Of a stretch of DNA of 64,000 nucleotides, positions 53,514 to 64,000 are shown piece by piece. The stretch spans positions 3,043,867 to 3,107,866 of the forward strand of contig CAJNOP010000002.1 of NCBI GenBank assembly GCA_905250075.1, written 5' to 3'. Position numbers and translations under genes: made by a program. The notes under the pieces were generated by a model, which saw only the letters and a list, made by a program, of their open reading frames with translations, did not search any database and had not been told where the DNA came from. The stretch comes from Rotaria sp. Silwood1. Taxonomy: Eukaryota > Rotifera > Eurotatoria > Philodinida > Philodinidae. Within the stretch, counting starts at the first letter, position 1. Each line of letters opens with the position of its first letter.

Positions 53514-54230
53514 GGTCAAGGTTAATATAATAATAATATTTGCATTGAATATATCATATGAAGTATAGTGTAGCTTAGCTTATTGTTTGGTTTTTTTTTG
53601 GTTTTTGATTGATGACATGTTGGCGCGCGTTACTAAATGCGTCGTGATAGAAGTGTGAGCTATTCATGTGTTATAAATATTTTCGATGAAAGTTGTGCTG
53701 AAATAACAAACTAGAATTTTATATTTTCTTAAAAAAATAAGTTGATTATAGAGTGAGAAAGTACGCTCAACTGATGCCACAGATTTGAGCTTCAAAAAAA
53801 AGAAGAAAGATGCAAGGTATAAATAACAGTCACAAAACAATTCATGTCGCTATCACAGATCGAAAAGCAAAGCCATGGTAGAGATGGAACTTGACGTTCA
53901 TAGAATTGACATTAAACGATTATCGAAATACATATGTTTGAGAAGTATTGTTTTTGCAACAAAATGAATTAGATGTCGAGATGCTGATGAATATTTTAGT
54001 CTTTCAAAAAGAGAACAGAATCTATATATCGTTGTGCGATTATCAAGTTTCAATTTCATAAATTGATGACACTGGTCTGATCTAAGAAAAGGCACCGGAA
54101 GATGACATCGTGAACTTGTCATCTGTTGATATGTCATTTTCAATAGGTTCGAAACATAGAGCTTGAAGTTCTGCATATTTCTGCCTATTTGCTTGACTTT
54201 CGCTGAATGCAAAACAAAATTTCGACAACG
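53514..54230. other. Upstream flank of SAM paralogue 2
   Basis: No supported gene; an ORF at 53898-54212 has no domain and no splice context. Confidence 0.4.
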
Positions 54231-54604
54231 AAATAGTCTTATCTAGATTTATTTTTTTTTGAACGCTTCGTATAACAACTATGGTACTCGTGATTTTTCT
54301 ATTATAAATCCAATATAAAAACTATTAACGTAAATCGATACAGTTTGTTATGCTCGATAAATTAACATATCGATTAGATTCATAGATTAATATATCCAGG
54401 GTCAAATAGTATATGTTATCGTATCTATCTGACGTTGCATAAATCAATCAATGAACATAATCGATATGTTAATTTATCTAGCGTAAAAAACCGCATTGAT
54501 CAACGCTATTATTTGTCATATTAAGTTTATAATCGATGAATCATTAGTGTACGATAGTTATTATTCGTAGCGTCCAAAAGTGATAAACCTCGCTAAGACT
54601 ATTT
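54231..54604. repeat. Foldback element of about 375 bp
   Basis: Left arm about 54231-54405 pairs with right arm about 54425-54604. Examples, left against reverse-complemented right: AAATAGTCTTA against AAATAGTCTTA, GAACGCTTCG against GGACGCTACG, and GATAAATTAACATATCGATT identical in both. The spacer is very short. No target duplication was found. No coding frame. Confidence 0.65.
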
Positions 54605-54962
54605 AGTCCTTGAAAATTTCTGTTTGCTTCCAACAAAACAAAAACAAAATACATAAAATTATACAAAATTTCATGCCCTATCTTTCTAATCTATTGAAAG
54701 TAAAATCTGAAACAGTGAAAGATTTACGATCTTATCCAACAGTATTTATACTATTAATATGATTCAAAAGCTAGGATGAATAAAGAAAATTATTATTTGA
54801 GACCAATACAAAATAATTTATCCATAATCATGAGAGTCTTTAGTTTATTTATTCGAATGCCAAAATAAGTAAACAGAAAAAGATTTGTAACATATAATCG
54901 ATAGGTAATAGCAAATCATAGACAAAATCAAAATTCTATCCTAAGCGAAACCTATTATTTGT
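54605..54962. other. AT-rich 3' flank of the sulfhydryl oxidase gene
   Basis: Nothing of note was seen beyond A/T runs. Confidence 0.4.
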
Positions 54963-57900
54963 TCAAAAGGTAACAATAAATGTAAATATAATTAATAATA
55001 AATGATTATATTGTCGGTTTGTTGCTGTATTTGTTTTATTAGATAAAACTTTTTGATTAGTAATATTTTGTAAATTATAATAATCTTTTAAATAATTGTA
55101 TGTTTCATTTTCATCATATTCTAGAGCATCATTATTTTCATCTATTTGAAGAACACATGAATTACATTGTTGTTTTGTTGGAAATTGTACTTTTGGCCAA
55201 GCTGGATCATTTGACATTTGTTCATGTTGTAGTCGTTTATTTACTTTATTATGACCTATATAATAAAATAATTTAGAATTGTTATAATCAAATATAATAC
55301 ATTGATTACCTCGCCAAAAATATAAAACACTTTCTTTAAAAGATTTTATTTCATGTTCAGCATTCGATGTCTTATTAAGAAAATGCTTAGCACATTCTTC
55401 ACAAAGAAAAAAATTTCGAATATATTCGCGAATTGATAAGAATATATCTGATGGTTTTACATTTGATGGTACTAATTAAAAAGTTGAAGTTAAAAAAAAT
55501 ATTTAATGAATTTATTTTTCTTATGAACTTACATAAATTTTGTTCATGAAGTATTGCCTGTTTAACAGTCATACTATGAAATAAAAGCCATAATGAACAT
55601 GTATAACCACGTTTACTCGTATCAGACCCATTACAGTGATCGAATTTCACTTCTGGTAATTTGATTACCTATTAAAATAAATTAAGAATTAAAATATTTT
55701 TCATTATAGAATGAATGTTTCAAATTTAACTAGTATTATAATAAGACTCAAAACAATGGAAAATTTTCCTTCTTATAGAATATAGGAGCAAAATCATTCG
55801 TTAGCGACGTGACTTTGCAAAACTAAAACACTTGTATCTCGAAATAAATGAACTTTCCTAGAGCTAAGTTTTATAGGTTACATGTATGCTAAGTTTTTCT
55901 AGATATTCAGAAAAAATCAGTGCTACAGACTTCTGTTTAGAAGAATTATCAGTAAAAAAGCTAGCGTTAGTGACCTGATACAAAAAAAGAAAGTTGACTT
56001 TCACTTTAAGGAATGAGAGATTTAAAACCAATTCTAAACGGTACAAAATCTTCTTCAAAATGTCTAAACAATGATCAGATAATAAGTATTGTTTTGAGAC
56101 TTGATAGGTTTCTAGAAAACCGATTTTTAATGGAAAATTTTTTTACGTTCGATTTTGCTGAAAATTTCACCAACGAAGAGCTTCATATTGTAGAATCTAT
56201 TCTGAAGTTTTTGAATTCTTTTCTCGTACATTAGAAAGATAATTGCTAATTACTATTAATTTATTTATTTAATTTCACTATATAATCAATTTTGACTAGT
56301 CAGTTAATTTAATTAAATAATTAAACTTTTGGTTATCAACCAGAAATATGCATCTGCAAAATAGCGTAACTTTGCACCAGATATATGATTGTTTCTTTAT
56401 GCCGAAGTCCAACATAGGTTCTGATAACATGATAATATGAAAAGCTTCCGCTGTTTGACGTTTGCTTTTACACAAATATATCGAAAATATACACATTATT
56501 AGAGATATCATCAGTATTCTGTGATCATAAAGCTCATGACATATATATATACGAAGATAGCTACTAAAGGCTTAATTAATTAAGTACAATGAATAGCTAG
56601 CTGAATGAGCTAGTATCTTCATATCTGTCTATGTTAAAAGAACTTATACAGAAAAATAACCTTCATAAAGAGTCAAAGTCAAATAGAAGGTAGACGGGTC
56701 TCATATTGTTTAAAATAGTCCATATATATACTGGATGGCGCATAATAAATGGTGGCACTTTGCATTTTATATTTTAATCTCTAAATTCGTTTTTTAAAAT
56801 AAATTAAATAAGCAAAAGTCTGTGCAACCAATTTTTGATGCTGTACACATAATCAGTTTTCAGTAATCGGTTAGTTCATTTTCTCATCTCATCGATTGTG
56901 GAGAATTCTATTAGTTGACAGAAAAATATTTCTCATTAGAACGTGTTTACATTGCCAGTTGACAAAAAACAGGCGAATAAGAAATATAAATCTAAACGCT
57001 GAGTATCCAAAAAAGAATTAGCGTGTGTTTATGTACATCTAAAAATGGCCTTACGCCTACTATTATATTTATATCTGATAAAACATTATTACATGAAAAT
57101 TATGATGAAGTTGTTTTTCCACAAGCACAATCTAAAGGCAAACAGCTTCTAGACGTTGAGTTCACATGTCAACAAGAGTTCATCAAGTTACATACATATA
57201 AGAAACAAGTCGCATAGTTTAAAAAAACTTCATGCCTCTTATAGACAATCATGGGTGGCCACCAAATAGTTCTAATCTCAATGTTCTCATTATTACGGAT
57301 GGAATGCTATATTGCCCATAATATGCTATGGGATAGATTTGAAAATAACCATTCATTAATTGATAAAATAAGCAAAAAGGAATTTCATCATCTCAAACAA
57401 ATGATGTCGTTCACAGAATTTTGCTTATTTTAAAAACAAAAAGTAAACTTAAAATAAACTTTACTCTGAAGATCGTAGAGCTTTTCACGCTGCATTTTGT
57501 CATACATTCTTTTTTTTAACAAAACGTGTTTAGAGATTAAAATATGCAATGAAAAGTGCAGTCATTTAATATGGGTCACCGTTTATACATATAGATCTAT
57601 TTTTCCCATGATTAGATTATGAGATTGAAATGTCGACAAATGCTTTATCTATACGAATCTGGTGAATAGGCATTTGATAAGTTTGTATTTTGAATAAAGA
57701 ATATCTAAAACAATTCAATATTTTCTGCTTTTTTATTTCATCATTTTCATGAAATAATCTGTGTTGAAATCAATAATGAAGTATCGGAAGTTAAGAAACG
57801 AAGAATTTTATTATTAAAAATGATTTGTATCATTTTTGTCAAAGAAAATATCTCGATGTTTAAACCTAAATTTATACATTCAAATGTTAATATTGGAAAA

Positions 57901-60214
57901 ATATCTATATGAAAACCAAGTAGAAATAAAAATGTATATGCTTTGTTTTTCGAATGAATCATGATGAATTTTGCTTTCTTTTTTTTTCTCTTGTAAAATT
58001 CATTCATTGGCATCGATAGGGTAATTCAATACTTCATAATATTTTATAAAAATATATCTTAATCCTTCTTGTTAACATCAAACAAATGCTTAGCGTTTCA
58101 CATTCATCAAAATAATTAGAAGTTCCAGAAATCGTATGCGAATTTTTTTCTTTTGACGAACGAAGGAAGGTTTCCAAATGTGACTCGCCAATCGAACTGA
58201 CATGTTGTAAATGAGTAAATCCCGATGAGACACTATTAGAAGCCCATAAGAGTTCATCTTTCCTAATTTCTTACAATTTTACTGAACTTTTTAGCTTTAG
58301 AAAGATATTTGTGAAGAAATCAAATAAGGAAATTTCAACCTCAAAATTTTGCTGATAGATGGATCTTGTGAGTCTTAGAATATCTTGAAAATTTTAGCCT
58401 AAAGAGATGTATTCTTCATGAGACATTGCATATTCAAAAATAATCATGTATGACAAGAAAAGGTAAGAAAGATTAGTTTTCAACATTCTATATTTCCAGA
58501 AGAATACATTTCTTTTGGCTAACATGTTGAAGGCATTCTATAGTTCACAAGATCTATCTATTCATCAATTTTCAGGTTCAAATTTTCTAATTTGATTGTT
58601 TCAAAAAATGCCGTGACTAAAGATAAACAATGCAGTAAAAGTATAATAACGCGAAAATGATAAACTTTTATAGATTTCTATTAGATCGTCGAGATCTACT
58701 TATTTGCAGAATATCATTTCGATTGGCGAGTCATACTTAGTGACGTTTCTTTATAAGACATCTATTTTGTCAAAACTATAAATAAAATAGAATTACCGAT
58801 GTTGAATCAATATAATTTTTAAGTTCATTTGATGATAATGTTGTACGATTATTCATAAACTTGATTAAATCACTAAGAAAATTATGCATATAATCACTTC
58901 CAGGATAATACTATTTAAAAAAAAATTTTTTTGCCTATTTTTTTAAAAAATTTTCATTTTTACCGTATAAACTGCATTAAGCCAAGCTTTAACATCATCA
59001 AATAGTTTTGGTAATTTTCTCTGAAGATCTTTTTTAATCATCCAAATCACAGCACTATCAATATCAGTTAATGTCGGTTTTAGTGAACCGATTTTTTTTC
59101 TAAAAGAAAAAGAACAAAGCTATATCATTGAAATATTGATAAACATATCATTACACTAAAGATTTATTGGTATGAGAAGTATTCTTTTCATTTAATACAA
59201 AATCATCCATTGCTTTTGTTGAATTAATTCTAAAAAATAAAATTGAAAATAATTTTTCAAATGAATCTTTTTCAACTAACTCTTCAAGTGAAATTTGTCC
59301 ATCATCATTTTTCATTCCTTTCCAAATACCAGTACCTTGTGTAATGAAATTTTTTATAGCCAAACGATAAATTGGCTCTTGATAAACAGTTTTTGAATTG
59401 TTTAAGACATACTTAAAAAGAATGAATTATTTATTTAAATGAAAAATAAAATATGAATAAAAAATATTTACAAGACTATAAAGTAGAACATCATCGGAAA
59501 CGAATAATTGAAATTGTTTTATACGTTTTGGAATTATGTTATTTAAATCTTCAATATTCTTTGGTCTAAAAATGAATAGATTTTTCATGGTTGATTGTTC
59601 TGTTGAAAAAAAAAGAAATAATTACTCAATGGCATTTCGAATTGGCCAAGATTTGCCATAACATTGATGTGCAATTTTATTCATTTTTTTTATTGACCAC
59701 ATTAAAATATCTTCAGGTTTCGTATCTACATTTATTCGTTCTGAATCAAATGCTAATTGAGTTGAATTTGTTAATGGACAATATATTCGCCATTGAGGAT
59801 ATGTTTTATCTTGACAAATATCATTTTCTAATGTCGATCCACTAGTACAATCATATGCACCTATTTTAATATATCTTGACCAACCTAAAATTACAAAGTC
59901 CAATTTCTTTTTTTTTTTCGTTTTACTGCCTTGTTAAAAAATTTTTCACCTGCTGCATATTGAGCAGCAGATTCCCAACCGGGTTTAACTCTTGTACAAA
60001 AACCACAATAACTAAGATAATAAAAAATGAACCATACTGGATGATGTAATTTAGAAGAATTATTATTCGCTTTTAATGATGATGTCCAATTAGATCGTGT
60101 TAAACACTTTGTATTATTCCATGACCATTTACCATCATGTTCGTCAACAATATAAGCCCATGATGATGAAAAAAGAAGAAAGACTATTGAAAGATAAAAA
60201 TAATAAAAATGCAT
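54963..60214 (-). CDS. QSOX1: Quiescin sulfhydryl oxidase
   Basis: Nine exons: 60214-59950, 59884-59626, 59565-59472, 59411-59155, 59099-58964, 58910-58797, 55668-55533, 55471-55310 and 55255-54963. They join in phase to 571 residues. QSOX enzymes make disulfides in secreted proteins: a thioredoxin domain passes electrons to an Erv/FAD domain, which reduces oxygen to hydrogen peroxide. Seen here: signal peptide (residues 1-20), thioredoxin site Cys70-Gly-Phe-Cys73, a linker like the family's helix-rich region, and the Erv domain from about residue 376. The Erv domain has Cys387/Cys399, the FAD-proximal pair Cys444-Glu-Glu-Cys447, GHNKVN (FAD contact) and the distal Cys505-Asn-Ser-Cys508. A hydrophobic C-terminal segment (LLLIIFTFIVTF) suggests the membrane-anchored form, acting in Golgi or outside the cell. 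The protein is shorter than human QSOX1 or QSOX2. Whether it corresponds to QSOX1 or QSOX2 is not resolved. Intron 6 (3.1 kb) contains transposon remnants; the others are short. Confidence 0.92.
56731..57583 (+). mobile_element. Decayed Tc1/mariner-type element inside a QSOX intron
   Basis: TA flanks both ends (56729-56730 and 57584-57585). The terminal repeats pair for about 55 bp, sharing TAAATG, then GCACTTT and a long TATTTTAATCTCTAAA run. Between them is a broken transposase: CLCTSKNGLTPTIIFI, VVFPQAQSKGKQLL, a FTCQQ segment at the expected FQQD position (catalytic Asp lost), then WPPNSSNLN in a second frame (family motif WPPNSPDLNP). LWDRFENNHSLIDKI follows. It lies in sense opposite to QSOX, in intron 6 (55669-58796). 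It is dead. Confidence 0.75.
58155..58760. repeat. Foldback element in the same QSOX intron, next to exon 6
   Basis: Left arm about 58155-58440 pairs with right arm about 58480-58750. Anchors: ATGTGACTCGCCAATCGAAC against reverse-complemented TATGACTCGCCAATCGAAAT, AGATGGATCTTGTGA against AGATAGATCTTGTGA, and ATGTATTCTTC in both. Arm identity is moderate. The right edge is some 40 bp from the exon 6 donor at 58796. No coding frame. Confidence 0.65.
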
Positions 60215-60903
60215 CTACAAATATGAAGATTATTAGTAATCAGTATGATATGATTGAGTATATCGAAGAAAAAAAAACTGATAGAATGAACCGTTTGATA
60301 TATATATATATACAAATATGCTATGTGATCGACAGGCACAGATATGCATGTAGAAGTTGTCGTTTATCTTATTAGCATGGAATATTCTTCTTTTTCTCTT
60401 CTTGTACTGATTCTTTTTTCTTTTCTCTTTTATTTATTCGTTCGTTTATCTCTTCTTTCTATATTATGCTTAGCATCAAGCTCAAGGCAGAAATATATGT
60501 TTTATCGTCATTAACATCATATATTTTCTATGCTTTGCCATGAATATATTTCTTTTCTTCAGATCAATACAGTAAGGATAACAGTACAATACATGTAGTA
60601 ATTCACATCATTCGTGCATGCTTTTCTTTCTCATTTTCTGATTGATAAATGACTATTCATTAGTACTCGTATCAGAAGTTCCAAATGGATATACTCTAAG
60701 AATTCCTCAATGCCACTTTTTGACAACACATAAACATTTATTTGTGTGCGTTCAATCAATACTTTTCATGTTTTATTCCTTTCATTAATTCATTTAACAA
60801 TACAAATAATAATCCTTTCTCTTTGCTTATAATAAACACACACATACACACACACACACATCTATATTAATAAGAAATAGAATTTTGAACCAGCTTTATT
60901 TTT
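60215..60903. other. Short intergenic gap with CA microsatellite
   Basis: Separates the start of QSOX from the end of the GM2-activator-like gene; both are on the minus strand, so the gap holds the QSOX promoter. A (CA)n run lies at about 60837-60860. The GM2A-like poly(A) signal lies at 60895-60900, four bases past its stop. Confidence 0.6.
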
Positions 60904-61641
60904 TTAAGGTTTTCCAGCAGGTTTAACTGCAAATTTTAAGTTATAGCAACCCTCAATTTGACCAACAGTTGCTTGAAGTTTAACATCAAAATCACCGACA
61001 CTTAACCATGATGCATATCTTAAAAGAATAAATAGATAAATAAATAAATATAAAATAAAACAAAAAATTAAATATTTACTCTGGTGCTGCAGGTAAAGTA
61101 ACATCCATGTCGATATCAAGATCATTTCTATTAATATTCACTGGACAATTGCAATCAATACCATGTTGAGTAAGAGCGGCTGGGCAATTAGTTGAATCAT
61201 ATTTAAAGACACGTTTCAATAAAGCGCAAAAGTCGTCATATTGGCTGTAAAATAAAAGTAGCAAAAAATAATAAAATCAATATCGAATACTAACCATGAG
61301 CCAACTTTTTCACCTTGAACAATGTAACATGAAACAGGTAATCCAATGCCACCAACTTTACGTACTATATTAATATTAGCTTTAATAACACCTTGAAGTT
61401 TTTCAGTAGCTGCAATTGCAAATGAAAGTCTTCCATTTCCTGGTTGAATAATAGGCATAGGTTGAAACGATAATCGATTGATTCGAACATTTTTTGATCC
61501 TAATTATATGATATAAACATTAATTGAAAGTTTATTTGTATTTTACATACCACAATCAGAATAGGTCATTTCTTTATAAGTTTGTGATAATGAATATGCA
61601 ATACAGCATACGAAAATAATAATAGAGGTTTTTGACAACAT
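60904..61641 (-). CDS. GM2A: GM2 ganglioside activator-like lipid-binding protein (ML domain)
   Basis: Four exons, 61641-61551, 61499-61295, 61244-61080 and 61018-60904, join in phase to 191 residues, close to the 193 of human GM2A. GM2 activator extracts gangliosides from lysosomal membranes and presents them to hexosaminidase A. Seen: signal peptide (residues 1-20), the first Cys in YSDCGS, then IIQPGNGRLSF (the family has PI-x-x-PGN). Next come VSCYIVQG, GSCQYDDFCALL and HGIDCNCPV, which hold the paired Cys pattern of the family. The C-terminal part has WLSVGDFDVKL and EGCYNLKFA, the last strand and final Cys. Eight or more Cys fit the disulfide set of GM2A better than NPC2. A tight 3' UTR is indicated by AATAAA 4 bases after the stop. 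The substrate in this animal is unknown. Confidence 0.9.
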
Positions 61642-64000
61642 TGGTATTGGTATGTGTGCTGCGAATATGATTTTCGTACTTTATTGATTTGGATTAACCA
61701 AAATAATTCTCCTTATATAGTATAAATCGAACAGCTGTGTAAGTTCTCAAAATATTGTTTTTTTTATTCACAAACGCCCACATTTTTATTGTCTCGAACT
61801 TAACGATATCAATAGATTTTGAAACTACAAGGGAATATTTGGACAAATACAGATAAATGGTAATGATAAAAAAGAGTCAACAAAAACCATTAATATAGTG
61901 TTTAAATGAAATAATAATCGTTGTTTAATAGACATTTAGTTTTCATAGATATTATTCTGTTTGAATTTATCAGAGAATATTGATTTACTATATTGTATAT
62001 AGGCTACTATGCGTTGATTGAATAATCTATGATCAAATAAATATGCTTTTATATGTATAGAATCAATAGATATTACTACTTCTTATAAGACTAGCATAAT
62101 TTATTATCGAAATGTTTTTTCTTATTTAATTATTTGATGAACAAAAATGATTCAAGTTTTGTCCTACAATTTTATCCGATACCATGTATTAATATCAAAG
62201 CTAAACAATTACAGAAACTATGCAATGTTCTGTGATTCAACATGCAATGTTTTTCTTATTTAAATGAATAAATATTTTGTTATCTGTATATTAGCTGTTA
62301 TTGAAAAACGATTTTTTACAATGTATAAAATGTATGTGTAATGCATGTATTGTTTGTTAAAATAAGAGTTAAACATTTGTATTTTGATATTTTCTTATTG
62401 AAAATTGGAATTATTTGATGTCGTACTCGATAAAAATGTTGCAAAACCAAGCGAAAAACTTGACTTTTTCTTACGTTAAATCTAATGAACTATTAAAAAA
62501 CTAAAATAATTCACTATAGCATAGTACTCTTTGATAAAACTAATTTCTTATGCTATTTTCTGTTTCATTAATATTATAAAGTAGACACTAGATAATGGAA
62601 ATCTAGTCAGTTGGAATTCCATCATGTTTTGCATTATTGAATTAACATCAGGTAATATTTCTATGAAAAAATTATTTTATGATAACTTTAAACAACACTC
62701 AAAAAAGAAACATATTTTCCTGAAAAATAATAGGTGGACTTAATCTATAATCGTATATATGTACTTTTTTTTAATATGGCATTTATTCGCCAAAATAGAT
62801 TTCCAGTACAGTGAAAGTATTCGGATCGTTCAATTCTTTAAAAATGCATTTTTTGTTCTATTTTCATTTATTTTTTTCAAAACTTCTTTTAACATTAGAA
62901 CGAGCTATTAAAACGGTAAGTATATTTTTCTGAAAGCATATAAAATTCTTTGTTATTCTGTACTTTTACCAGTCTTGACTTTAAATTATTTGATAGCAAC
63001 TATTTCGAATATTGCTAATGTACTCACGTAGCACATTCCTCGGTCAAGTTTGTTGAGAATTTGGATGATATATCTGTGCACAGTAGTTCATCTAACATAA
63101 AATAAAAACTCTAAATAATATAAAGATCAGGATTGATTGGTGAACAACTATTCATAAATCTCATTCGATTACTAGATAACCATTCGTAGGCTGTTGTATG
63201 AATTATTTGGAGTAATTGAGAGTGAAGATGTCAGAGTGATGGTAGATGAACAATATTCAAAATATGCGTCTTCAAATAATTGAAACTCAAGGTTGACAAA
63301 AGTATAACATAATAGAGAATTTCAAGTACTTTTCAGAATATAGACTTATTTTTGTAATAATTTGTTCCAATATTAAAATAAATTTGAAAAATTAAATGAA
63401 AAGAGCACAACAAATGTATTGTCGAAGAATCTGACGATGAAGCTGTTGTCATTGTACTTAAATTTTTGTTACTTTTCTAGGAATATTTATTCATAGTAAT
63501 GATATATAAAAAAAGATTAAGTTTAACAGTTTTTCCAGGAAATTTATTTTCATTGAAAACTTTTTGAAAAATTTTTCAATTCATTTTTTTTTGATAATAT
63601 TGTACTAAAAATTTATAAATAAACTAGATATTGTTTCATTTATATGAATGTAAAGATAATATCTAACTTCATTCATATTTAAGATAATATTAGTTTTTTT
63701 GAATACAATTTGAATCGAATAAAATAATTAATTGAAATGAATGAAAAAAAAAGAAAAATATATAGTTAAACTGAATTGTTTTATGTTCAGTAATCTAGAT
63801 TAGATTTAAATCATTGTTCATTCTTGACAACTATTTTTCTCTTGTTTCTAATTTCTTATGGCTTTATACTTCTAAATGAAATATTATTTGATTCTATCGA
63901 CGTATTTCAATGGATTTGTTTTTTCATTAATGATTTCATATAATTGGTTATGAATATATACCTTTTTATTTCCATTAGTTCTCGTTTCGTTGCAAAAAGC
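61642..64000. other. 2.4-kb AT-rich region to the right edge
   Basis: Upstream flank of the GM2A-like gene followed by A/T-rich sequence. No ORF with coding character, transposase fragment or strong inverted repeat was seen up to the window end. Confidence 0.45.

Overview
The window is nuclear DNA of a small invertebrate. Evidence: AT-rich sequence, standard code, genes split by short GT-AG introns (mostly 40-110 bp) into phase-consistent exons, a nuclear-encoded mitochondrial ATP synthase beta subunit with a presequence, a ciliary dynein-regulatory subunit, and class A GPCRs. Compact introns, divergent GPCRs, tandem paralogues and a high load of decayed DNA transposons suggest a rotifer, probably bdelloid. 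That assignment is inference; no diagnostic marker was found.

Left part (1-16 kb), gene-rich: an unrecognised disordered/coiled protein leaving the left edge (minus), a single-exon disordered protein (plus, 3.0-3.9 kb), a three-exon GPCR (minus, 4.5-6.1 kb), the ciliary protein DRC9/IQCG (minus, seven exons, 8.2-13.35 kb), and ATP synthase beta (plus, eight exons, 13.78-16.0 kb). The last two are head-to-head across 428 bp.

Middle (16-46 kb), gene-poor: only a short Cys-rich secreted/anchored protein (23.9 kb) and a second GPCR with an Asn-repeat tail (28.2-30.8 kb). The rest is AT-rich sequence with transposon debris: a piggyBac-type remnant between TTAA sites, a 448-bp-arm inverted repeat, a recurring palindromic family, a TA-flanked mariner-type MITE, a LINE 3' tail, and a hAT-type MITE with a perfect 8-bp target duplication.

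Right part (46-64 kb): two tandem paralogues of a SAM-domain protein resembling vertebrate SAMD3 (46.3 and 52.5 kb), a nine-exon Quiescin sulfhydryl oxidase (55.0-60.2 kb) with a decayed Tc1/mariner element and a foldback in one 3.1-kb intron, and a four-exon GM2-activator-like lipid-binding protein (60.9-61.6 kb). A mariner transposase pseudogene and a CpG-rich TA-flanked MITE lie between the SAM paralogues.

The genes form no operon or pathway; each is a self-contained eukaryotic unit. I found no new defence or metabolic system. The most unusual signal is the density and variety of inverted-repeat (foldback) elements. Exon joins were checked by hand for splice dinucleotides and reading phase. 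All identifications come from motif recognition without database searches.
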